This document shows, in pieces, positions 57,901-64,000 of a stretch of DNA of 64,000 nucleotides. Within the stretch, counting starts at the first letter, position 1, and each line of letters begins with the position of its first letter. The stretch spans positions 1,812,001 to 1,876,000 of the forward strand of contig NZ_CP030032.1 of assembly GCF_003258315.1 (NCBI RefSeq). The letters are read 5' to 3'. Made by a program: the position numbers and the translations under genes. Origin of the DNA: Bradymonas sediminis (GTDB lineage: Bacteria > Myxococcota_A > Bradymonadia > Bradymonadales > Bradymonadaceae). Below the pieces are notes generated by a model that was given only the letters and a program-made list of their open reading frames with translations, was not told the origin of the DNA and searched no databases.

Positions 57901-58605
57901 TCGGTTTTTATGGGTCGGCGCCAGCCGTTCTTTGAGGGTGGCGCGGTCGAGGGCGTTTTGCTCGGAGGTTTCGGCCAGACCCGCGTCGGACGAAACACGA
58001 AACTCTTCGGGCAGCGGCTTGGTATTCGGCTTGGTGGTCGACTCTTGCTTAAATCCGGAGGCGTCGCTCTGTGCTCCATCGTCGGCCTTCAGGACCTGGT
58101 CGACCAGCGAGCCGTCGACGACCTTGGTGTGCTCGTCGGTAAATTTGCTGGTCTTCTTCTTTCTTGAGGCGTCGATCGCCATCAGGCCGGCGCCCATGCC
58201 CAGATAGGTCGAGCGGGGGCTGCTGTCGGTGAGGCCTGGCATGATGTCGAGGTGCGCGAAGTCGTCCTCGTCGAGCGGGGTGCTACGGTGCGAGAGTCGC
58301 GGCGCGCCGGTGGCGGTCGCTCGGCGCGGGCGCGCCGCGTCGGTGCCCGAGACCGGCGTCTCCGACGGGTTCGAGTGAATGATATTGCTCTCGGGCGCCG
58401 GGGAGGCGCCGAAAGCTCCACTCGCACTCCTGTCCTGTGTCGACTCGTCGTCGTGGCTCAGATTTGCCTCGACAACGGGAATCTCCTCGCCACACCGCGG
58501 ACATGGGATGGCCTCCTTGGGCAGCCGTCCTTTTTTGGGCTTGAGCCGAAACTGCGTGTTACAGCCGGGGCACACGATTTTTATCTGCGCGGGGATATCT
58601 CCCAT
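54979..58605 (-). CDS. Zinc-ribbon membrane protein with GYF-like region and Fam20/HipA-like kinase-type C-terminus
   Basis: A 1208-aa protein in four parts. Residues 8-40: zinc ribbon with C12, C15, C35 and C38 (VCPGCNTQF / PCPRCGEE), as at the start of Myxococcota signalling proteins. Residues 40-430: long disordered Ser/Lys/Asp region. About 446-500: a GYF_2-like module (YEPIDKAGLTELVKRGVL). One transmembrane helix at about 720-740 (GIIVGLLIMAAVVGLAISPF) sets the C-terminus outside or in the periplasm. Residues about 915-1130 resemble the Fam20/HipA kinase fold: PAFVFEPAQ near 935 where FKP is expected, ASWRL, YLTNNWDRFS near 1095 (N-x-D-R-like), and ANMGAF where DNG-AF is expected. The Lys and second metal Asp appear substituted, so the domain may be inactive. 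The kinase-like reading is inference. Confidence 0.8.
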   Translation of the reverse strand: MGDIPAQIKIVCPGCNTQFRLKPKKGRLPKEAIPCPRCGEEIPVVEANLSHDDESTQDRSASGAFGASPAPESNIIHSNPSETPVSGTDAARPRRATATGAPRLSHRSTPLDEDDFAHLDIMPGLTDSSPRSTYLGMGAGLMAIDASRKKKTSKFTDEHTKVVDGSLVDQVLKADDGAQSDASGFKQESTTKPNTKPLPEEFRVSSDAGLAETSEQNALDRATLKERLAPTHKNRSAKKTLDLSDEALLASQNETKPPFDLDPDPTSEVPKQMVLGRIKIKQKLQQKLKKDTSPDAGEALVPEQTKPSLATLLKKARERKIDLPSPSEASSDRISALPKRSAKPRNSADLARRKSAAALDRALNSLADETARALDGKKRTGTTKMYSVASAPDQDALAYDTGDSSMIDLLRRRVAENQQPGAASERRGSGYIRLPTAEIQDVLGQGTYRLRVEEIIYEPIDKAGLTELVKRGVLMGAAEIAQSDGDWMPIGEHPVLADLRQKMAAEAHEMLSTLARAPLPRASQSGAAPLPKPASSGRLFERFDGADDFADLKDSTEIAAIPSLSQSLTDSLSGDSDFETVNSGLFADVDALRHAEPRKKVVTEKLYSASDISLDEPASDTAAQADSAPLPLAESPDAAAEVNTTESNDAGDAATQITQADSTHTESPSTVDLAESSEPAPSLPEGFADSAPALQPEEPAEEEEDGLDYFEDAPIPSGAGGKKAGIIVGLLIMAAVVGLAISPFGQPYIQKAKDALASKGASDSKPVVGDNGDAPKDESQAASGAVAPAVDAARAEVESAADVELDTPQSQDELAAELIADGDHAGAADIMRFLWQERGEDADFAKRYVTVLVDAQRFSAAGEVAIAAMLTANANGDEEAAREFETLFKQSIEKNPELGAYKTVDISAEAGVDAATLALHGKKNNRLAIHLSTGQKPAFVFEPAQAQFERDWRMAIASWRLCQMMVCNFEVPRARPARIERAAFQKLVGEAPGEHADKLGALNWVKEDDGEYLYGALIDALDAPARFPIERISLWRPWLAPGSADDLEMPLAEGLASLKSLEDDFYTPLLAQANDVTLARLAAQLSSVLLVDYLTNNWDRFSPTAAGWGNQLGLRDGVLVSTANMGAFQPRSSTRIKGRFDWTSRFSKATVASLRLIDRELAAERLFPAPNAGERVRVDLFWSQRALALERINSLVAARGEKEVLRFE

Positions 58606-58947
58606 GCGATCAACTCGGAGGATAGGAATTACTGCACACCATCGGTGCGGGCGAATCGGTAATGGCTCAGATGCTGGAGCTGCAGATGAATCGCAACTCC
58701 AATGATTTGAGGCGCTTGAGGGCGCGTCGCGTCAAAGTCTGAGCGTCGAAGCCAAATAGGATTCGATGGGCCGCGAATAAGCTCGACTCGAGTTTTGATT
58801 GGCTCGGTTGGCTAAAATCTCAGCGAGGCGATGTTTCACGGATCTTCCTACGCGGACTGTATCGCAGAGATCGGAATGTCTCAACTTAGACCTGATTTCC
58901 CCCGATAAGTTTCTCCCTCAGTTTGATGGGCGTGCAGAGCGTAATCT
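58606..58947. other. Intergenic region, nothing recognised
   Basis: A 342-bp gap between the zinc-ribbon gene's start and the end of the VWA gene. I see no RNA gene, repeat or strong hairpin in it. Confidence 0.5.
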
Positions 58948-61347
58948 CTATAGGCGTCCCCAGCGTCGGCGCAAAGACCACTCGGCGGCCAGCAGGCCGA
59001 GGATGAGAAAGAAGATCGCGAAATGGTCCCAGAGCTGAATGACCCGGCGGTGGTTGACCTTTACGAAACGCGGCGGCTTGAGCTTGACCGAGTCCGGGCT
59101 GAATTTGGGCAGGGCTGCGTGGTAGCCGCCGCTCGCGCTGGCGAGGTCCGACAGCAGCGGGTCGCGCGGGATGATCTCACGGAACTCATTGATATTCTGG
59201 AGGGCCAAAAAGCTCTCGCGATCGACGAGTTTCCCGGCCGCCCCTGGGGCCTCGGCGATCAACTCATAGACGCCGGTTTTGGGGACCGGCAGCTTCAGGA
59301 TGGCTTCGCCGCGCGCGTTGGTGGTGAAGGGGATGGTCTGAATCGTCTTCTTATCGGGGACCTTGAGTTGTCGGGCGGTTGGGCGCGCGCCTTGATGACC
59401 CTCGATGGCTTTGTGGGACGGGTCGACGAGGTCGCGGTGCAGCAGCTGAAGTGTGCCCTCGACGCCGACCGCCGGTGTGTAGTCGGACTTCGCCAGATGC
59501 ACGAGCACGTCGACCTCGCTGCCGGGCGGGTAGATATTCTCGGGGACTTCGACGCGGATGAGTTTGAGCTCCGGGTCCTGGATGAGCCAGCGGATCGCGC
59601 TATTCCAGAAGACCTGGTACTCGCGGCCGACGCCGCCGCGGTCGACTTGCTCGAAGGCCCAGCGCCAGGTGGAGTCCGAGGTGATCGCCATGCTGCGGCC
59701 CTTGCCGACCTCGGAGACCGTGATAACCGGCATCGGCTCGCCGCCCGCGCGCAGGGTCGGGTGGGTCGCGAGCACCGTGGCGCCCGGCTTGGCGCCGGTG
59801 ACGATATTGCTGCCGCGCATCCCGGGCAATTGACTCCAGATCTTGAGGTTCGACGCCGGGTCAAAGGCGAGCTGGGTGATGGGGTGGTAGAGCCCCGCGC
59901 GGGTCAGTTCGGGTTGGAATTCGTCGAAGTTGACCGCGCCGCTGACGTTGCTCATCGGGGGTAAGAAGACCGGCAGGATCTCCTCGATGGGCGTATTGGA
60001 ATAGCCGCCGGCCGCAAACGACAGCTCCCCGCCGATCATGACAAAGCCGCCACCTTCGCGCACGAATTCGGCGATGCGCGGCAGATAGCGACGCATCTGG
60101 TAGGGGCCGAAGTTGAAGTTCTGGAAGATGACCATATCGAAGCTCCCCAGCTCGTCCTCGAAGAGTTCGCGGGTGGGGAAGGGGATCAGGCTCATCTCAT
60201 TATTGGGCACCAGTTGGACGCTTGAGTCGGTGCGCAGGATAAAGAAGCTGATGAGGTCATAATTCGGGTTGTTTTTGAGCAGGCGGCGCATAAAGCGCTC
60301 GTCCCAGCTTGGCTGGCCGACCACCTGGAGCACGCGAATCTTGTCGCGGATTACATTGAGCAAAAAGTGGCTGATATTGTTCTCGGTGAGAACCTCGCCC
60401 GGGTATTCCGGCGCGGCGACCGTGTAGATCTCTTTTCCCATATGCTCCGGAACCAGCTCGAAGCTCACGCGGTATTCGGTGGTATCCGGTGAGATCTGAA
60501 GCTGGCGGGTTTGCAGGAGTTGGCCTTCGCGGCGCAGCTCTACCTGCACGGTCGGGGTGTTCAGGCCGATAATTTGCAGGTCGACGTCGATGCTCACCTT
60601 GTTGTGAATATAGGCGAAGTCGTCGTGATGAACGCGGGTGATGGCCAGGTCGCGCAGTGATTCGGCCGAGGCGGCGGCGAGCGTGTTGAGCGGGGCGTCG
60701 AGATTCTTAAGGGTCTCGAGCGTCGCCTGGTCGAGCTCCTCGCCGCGCTGGATGCGCCGCCCGAGCGCGCCGGTGTCGATGCCATCGGAGATGAGGATCA
60801 TGCCGCCCAGGTTCTGCGGGTCGATATGGTCGGTGAGCGCGTCAAAGGATAGGCCGATTTCGGTCGCGTCGGCGCTCGGCGTAGCCGCCTGAAGCGCCGT
60901 CAATGAGGACGGGCGCAGGCCGTCGCCGACGCTAAAATAATGGAAGTTATGATCTTCTTTTCCGCGCTCAATCAGCGGCTTTAGACCGTCGAGCGCCTCG
61001 GTCGCGCGCTGGTAGCGTGTGCCTTCGCTGTCGGCCTCGGCGCGCAAGCCCATCGACTTGCTGGTGTCGACCATGACGACCACGTCGTTCTTCACCTTCG
61101 AGATATGCTTGAGGTCGATCGCCGGTTCAAGGAGCAGCAGCACCGCCAGGGCGTAGACCGCCACGCGCAGCCCCACCAGGGTCCAGCGGCGCAGCGCCCG
61201 CAGGTTGCGCAAATCATAGGCGCTGATCGCGAAGATGACCGTCCCGAGCACCACCAGCATCGTGATCCAGGCGGGGCTCCAATCGCCCAGCCACAGCAGG
61301 TCCCCTGCGTTATAGTCCCCGAAGGAAAAATCCCCGAAAGTAATCAT
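58948..61347 (-). CDS. VWA-domain membrane protein with GATase-like domain
   Basis: A 799-aa protein. Two N-terminal helices (residues 27-44 and 56-75) and one at the C-terminus (LWDHFAIFFLILGLLAAEW) flank the extracytoplasmic part. A VWA domain begins at residue 89, with MIDAS residues in VDTSKSMG (94-101). A beta region with CARDB-like character follows, then a glutamine-amidotransferase-like domain around 395-440 (FREGGGFVMIGGELSFAAGG-type turn: VREGGGFVMIGGELSF). The same combination is known from large planctomycete and Myxococcota membrane proteins often encoded beside DUF4159 and MoxR/DUF58 genes. Function is unknown; a role in envelope protein assembly or sensing is inferred. It lies 94 bp downstream of the DUF4159 gene. 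Confidence 0.87.
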   Translation of the reverse strand: MITFGDFSFGDYNAGDLLWLGDWSPAWITMLVVLGTVIFAISAYDLRNLRALRRWTLVGLRVAVYALAVLLLLEPAIDLKHISKVKNDVVVMVDTSKSMGLRAEADSEGTRYQRATEALDGLKPLIERGKEDHNFHYFSVGDGLRPSSLTALQAATPSADATEIGLSFDALTDHIDPQNLGGMILISDGIDTGALGRRIQRGEELDQATLETLKNLDAPLNTLAAASAESLRDLAITRVHHDDFAYIHNKVSIDVDLQIIGLNTPTVQVELRREGQLLQTRQLQISPDTTEYRVSFELVPEHMGKEIYTVAAPEYPGEVLTENNISHFLLNVIRDKIRVLQVVGQPSWDERFMRRLLKNNPNYDLISFFILRTDSSVQLVPNNEMSLIPFPTRELFEDELGSFDMVIFQNFNFGPYQMRRYLPRIAEFVREGGGFVMIGGELSFAAGGYSNTPIEEILPVFLPPMSNVSGAVNFDEFQPELTRAGLYHPITQLAFDPASNLKIWSQLPGMRGSNIVTGAKPGATVLATHPTLRAGGEPMPVITVSEVGKGRSMAITSDSTWRWAFEQVDRGGVGREYQVFWNSAIRWLIQDPELKLIRVEVPENIYPPGSEVDVLVHLAKSDYTPAVGVEGTLQLLHRDLVDPSHKAIEGHQGARPTARQLKVPDKKTIQTIPFTTNARGEAILKLPVPKTGVYELIAEAPGAAGKLVDRESFLALQNINEFREIIPRDPLLSDLASASGGYHAALPKFSPDSVKLKPPRFVKVNHRRVIQLWDHFAIFFLILGLLAAEWSLRRRWGRL

Positions 61348-61441
61348 CGTGTCAGCCGCATAAGTGACGAGGCGTCGAAAGAAGCGCGCTCATAAGAGAG
61401 GCGCCTCATTAAGCATAAGAGTTGGCGGTCGGTTGGTCGGC

Positions 61442-62221
61442 TCAATTCACCTTCCATTGGCGCCGCTCCAGGATAAACGGAACGTGGACCTGATCAGCCT
61501 TATAATTGATGGTCAGCGCGTACATCACCAGGTTGATGCCCATGCGAAAGGCCATCTCGCGCTGGCGCTCGCCGCCGGGGCTTACGTCGAATTGCCAATT
61601 GCCGAAGTTATCGCGCGCCAGCGCCCCCATCAGATCGTTGGGGCAAACCACCACCATCAGGCGGTCGCGGTCGAAGATACCGCGCATGGTCGGCGCGACT
61701 TTGACCCGGCCCAGCGGCTCATCGATGAGGTAGAATGAGTTATAGAGCACATGCCCCTTGGGGATCACGGTGAGTTTTTTATCCGGCAAGATTCGCTTCA
61801 GCTCGCGCTCGGCCGACTGCATAAATGGGCCGGAGCTGACGCCCTCTGCCGAGTCAACCAGCAGGAATCCGCCGGCCTGAAGATAGGTGCGAAGATTCTC
61901 GACGACCTTGTCCTCGAGCGCCGGGATCGCCGCGTCCCCGGCCAGCGACAAGAATGGGTTATCGAAGAGGTCCGAGCCTCGCCCGTCGATGATGGGCACG
62001 TCGGTGTTCACCGAGATGCTCGTGCGCTTGGCGACCTCGAAGAGCAGGCGGCGAATCCCCGAGGGCCGCGGGTCCCAGCCCTGCGCGGCGTATTTGAACT
62101 TGGCGATGCTGAAGTTCGTGCTCTCACCCATCGCCTGCGCCTCCGAAGACAGCAGGGCGTTGGGCAGCAGTCCACCTAATCCGGCCAGGGCCAGCGCTTT
62201 TAGGAAATCACGTCGGTTCAT
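61442..62221 (-). CDS. DUF4159 protein with Tat signal
   Basis: A 259-aa protein from ATG at 62221, giving the twin-arginine signal MNRRDFLKALALAGLGGLLP, cleaved near SEAQA. An in-frame ATG at 62296 directly after an upstream stop is possible but puts the Tat motif 28 residues in. The mature part is DUF4159, a GATase-like fold (YLQAGGFLLVDSAEGV; DRLMVVVCPNDLMGAL). DUF4159 is usually part of larger MoxR-linked clusters. Together with the VWA gene 94 bp downstream it forms a two-gene unit. The Tat motif suggests folded export, perhaps with a cofactor. Confidence 0.85.
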   Translation of the reverse strand: MNRRDFLKALALAGLGGLLPNALLSSEAQAMGESTNFSIAKFKYAAQGWDPRPSGIRRLLFEVAKRTSISVNTDVPIIDGRGSDLFDNPFLSLAGDAAIPALEDKVVENLRTYLQAGGFLLVDSAEGVSSGPFMQSAERELKRILPDKKLTVIPKGHVLYNSFYLIDEPLGRVKVAPTMRGIFDRDRLMVVVCPNDLMGALARDNFGNWQFDVSPGGERQREMAFRMGINLVMYALTINYKADQVHVPFILERRQWKVN

Positions 62222-62408
62222 AGGATTCAGGTCTTCGCTAGGTTCAAAGGGCCTTCTAAAAAAGAGGTTCTCTTTAGGGATGTCTCCATCAGACATTCAA
62301 GAGAACCGTTCGTCTTCCTGCAGGAACATAGGTCGGATGCCTATCCATTCCAAGTCGCTCAAAAAGCCACCAGTATAGAGGCGCGACCCGGCGAGCGACC
62401 TTGGAATC

Positions 62409-63050
62409 TCAGGGCATTCGCATCGTTTCGCCCGGGGCGAGGCTGTGGAAGCGCGTCGCGTCGCGTCGCGCTTCTGCTCGCTTATAAGGTTGCGCAATAC
62501 TTCCACGCCGTGGTTTAGCGGTTTGTTGCTCAAATCAAAGGCCCCCCAATGCATCGGCACGAAATGGCGGGCGTCGAGGGTGTCGAAGACCTGCAGGGCT
62601 TCGGCCGGGTTCATATGATTAAAACGCACAAACCAGCGCGGTTCATAGGCTCCGATGGGCAGTATCGCCACATCAATCTGGGGAATACCCGCGAAGCCGC
62701 CTCGAATCCGCCGTAATAGCCGGAGTCCCCGATATGGTAAATGGTGTGTGTGTTGGATTGGAGCATCCATCCGCCCCAGAAAACGCAATCTATATCAAAA
62801 AAAAAAAGACGCTTATGCCAGTGCTGGGAGGGCAAAAAGCTGAGCGCGAGTGAGTCGCTCCCAAGCTCGACCCGGTCCCACCAATCCTCCTCTCGAACCG
62901 TTTTGAGTCCACTGGGTATCTTCGATGATAGTCCAAGCGGGCACAGAAGTGTGATATGCGCGCACTGGGCGGCGCCGGGATGCGCGGGTATCATGCGGGC
63001 ATCGTTGACATTTGTCATCTGTGTCGCTAGTGATTGCGGTTCGCTGCGGC
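62409..63050 (-). pseudogene. Decayed metallo-beta-lactamase-fold hydrolase (NAPE-PLD-like)
   Basis: Three frames together encode the family. First frame (63018 down to about 62710): EEDWWDRVELG, LSFLPSQHWHKR, FWGGWM and IGDSGYYGGFEA. Second frame (about 62700 to 62470): PQIDVAILPIGAYEPRWFV, NHMNPAEAL and ARHFVPMHWGAFDLS. Third frame: RFHSLAPGETMRMP and stop at 62409. The second shift lies in a 5-bp repeat (CGCGT three times at about 62452-62470), and one extra copy would explain it. The N-terminus with the HxHxDH zinc motif is missing or decayed; AATCAC then GACAC near 63020-63036 may be its remnant. The intact family hydrolyses phosphodiesters such as N-acyl-phosphatidylethanolamine. A real pseudogene is the simplest view. 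Confidence 0.8.
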
Positions 63051-63149
63051 TGTCGAAATTTTCGATCGCCGCAAGTTATATTATAGCAAGCCTTTGCCCC
63101 GGCAAGCGACGCTATTATTCGTTTCGAATCCCTAGAAGCAAGACCCGCT

Positions 63150-63758
63150 ATGGCTGCGTTTCAAATTGAGCTGAAACATCTGGAGAGGAATCCGGTCGAG
63201 AAGGATTTTCGCCCCAGCGCGGAAGCGCTTAAGGCGCTTTTCGACGATATCTCCGACGACTTTCGTCTGACAAATTTCGACGGATTTCAAGCCAAGGTTC
63301 GCGCGCAGATGAGCGACTCTACCGTTCATATTAACGGCGAGGCGAAGGCTCAGTTTGAGTATAAATGCGGACGATGCCTGGACGCGCAGCGATTCGATAT
63401 CGACACCGAGATCGATTTTGTCTTGATGTCTGAGGCAGTGTGGTCTAGTTCCTACGCCGGCCATGAAGAGATTGAATTGAGCGAGGCTGACCTCGACGTC
63501 AATTTCTACACCGGTGATTCCGTCGATATTGGCGAGTTGATTCGCGAGGCAATTCTGTTGCAATTGCCGGCTTTCCCGCGATGCCCGTCGGATATCAGCG
63601 ATAAATGCGATGCCCGTTATAATGAACGCATTGGAACGGAAGCGCTCGAAGTGCTTGAGCAGAACTCCTTAGACCTTCGCATGTCGGCGTTTCGCCAACT
63701 TGAGATTGCCGAAGACGGCAAACTCAGGAAGAAGGGCAACGGAAAAAAATCGGATTGA
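63150..63758 (+). CDS. DUF177 / YceD-family protein
   Basis: A 202-aa soluble protein. CGRCLD at residues 74-79 and CPSDISDKCDARYN near 150 are the conserved YceD cysteine-containing regions, and ELIREAILLQLPAFPRC is the matching helix. The gene lies 99 bp before rpmF, the usual bacterial order. YceD has been linked to 23S rRNA accumulation or to ribosome biogenesis in plants and E. coli. The promoter likely lies within the 100 bp upstream, just past the decayed hydrolase gene. Confidence 0.92.
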   Translation: MAAFQIELKHLERNPVEKDFRPSAEALKALFDDISDDFRLTNFDGFQAKVRAQMSDSTVHINGEAKAQFEYKCGRCLDAQRFDIDTEIDFVLMSEAVWSSSYAGHEEIELSEADLDVNFYTGDSVDIGELIREAILLQLPAFPRCPSDISDKCDARYNERIGTEALEVLEQNSLDLRMSAFRQLEIAEDGKLRKKGNGKKSD

Positions 63759-63857
63759 GGCCGTATATTTCGGTTCTTATATATAATGACGGGTCGCCGC
63801 GCACGAAATGGATTTCGGCGAGGCGTCCCATTTAAATAACATACCAAGGAGACTCAA

Positions 63858-64000
63858 ATGGCAGTTCCAAAGAAACGTAAATCGCAAGCAAAAACCCGTT
63901 CGCGCCGCTCGGCCAACATGAAAATGGTCGCTCCGCAGTCGCAGCGCTGCCCCGATTGCTTCGCTCCGAAGCGTTCGCACCGTGTTTGCGGTGAGTGTGG
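63858..64000 (+). CDS. rpmF: 50S ribosomal protein L32, 3' end outside window
   Basis: About 47 residues are present, with the end beyond the window. The start AVPKKRKSQAKTRSRRSANM is the L32 signature, followed by the zinc-binding CPDCFAPKRSHRVCGECG. L32 is part of the large ribosomal subunit. AAGGAGA at 63855 region precedes ATG at 63858. Its location behind the DUF177 gene is the standard arrangement; genes for fatty acid synthesis would be expected downstream. Confidence 0.97.
   Translation, partial: MAVPKKRKSQAKTRSRRSANMKMVAPQSQRCPDCFAPKRSHRVCGEC

Overview
The window looks like a piece of chromosome from a high-GC, Gram-negative bacterium of the Myxococcota / former Deltaproteobacteria, most likely a Bradymonadales-type relative. 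This is inferred from content: two very large Ser/Thr kinases fused to AAA ATPase and TPR regions, a secreted protein ending in a MYXO-CTERM-like tail, a lipoprotein with Cys-rich 28-residue repeats and DNRLRE-like domains, and many surface or exported proteins without clear function. No phage, IS element, CRISPR array, rRNA or tRNA was seen. Genes are mostly single or in short operons on both strands, and long antisense open frames are common because of the base composition.

Layout. 1-7.3 kb: a transaldolase-like aldolase cut by the window edge, LD-carboxypeptidase, DUF3108 protein, a 670-aa unknown, a CDF metal transporter and mannose-1-phosphate guanylyltransferase. 7.5-16.3 kb: first giant kinase, FAD dehydrogenase, leucine dehydrogenase, CDC48/VCP-type AAA ATPase. 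16.6-25.5 kb: M23 peptidase, SEC-C protein, coiled-coil protein, Cys-repeat lipoprotein, isopenicillin-N-synthase-like oxygenase, MsrA, exported unknown. 25.6-34 kb: Tgt, second giant kinase, pterin carbinolamine dehydratase, fused branched-chain 2-oxoacid dehydrogenase E1. 34-42.5 kb: NAGPA/FG-GAP MYXO-CTERM protein, an 86-bp tandem repeat, HrpB helicase, and an overlapping XPB-Bax1 helicase-nuclease pair. 42.5-51 kb: small lipoprotein, unknown, PMT/ArnT-like glycosyltransferase, citrate synthase, acyl-CoA carboxylase beta subunit, GlgA with a histone-H1-like tail. 51.2-54.1 kb: coiled-coil genes, one with a frameshift, and a tandem pair of divergent exported paralogues. 54.1-64 kb: DUF72 protein, a 1208-aa zinc-ribbon membrane protein with a kinase-like C-terminus, VWA and DUF4159 proteins, a decayed metallo-beta-lactamase-fold gene, and DUF177-rpmF.

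How genes fit together. Leucine dehydrogenase, E1 of the branched-chain 2-oxoacid dehydrogenase, the propionyl-CoA-carboxylase-like subunit and citrate synthase form most of a route from branched-chain amino acids to the TCA cycle, although they are scattered. XPB-Bax1 and the CDC48 ATPase are archaeal in type and suggest transfer from archaea or shared deep ancestry. The best candidates for undescribed biology are the XPB-Bax1 pair in a bacterium, the zinc-ribbon/GYF-like/TM/Fam20-like degenerate kinase protein, the tandem exported paralogues at 52.3-54.1 kb, and the 86-bp repeat block.
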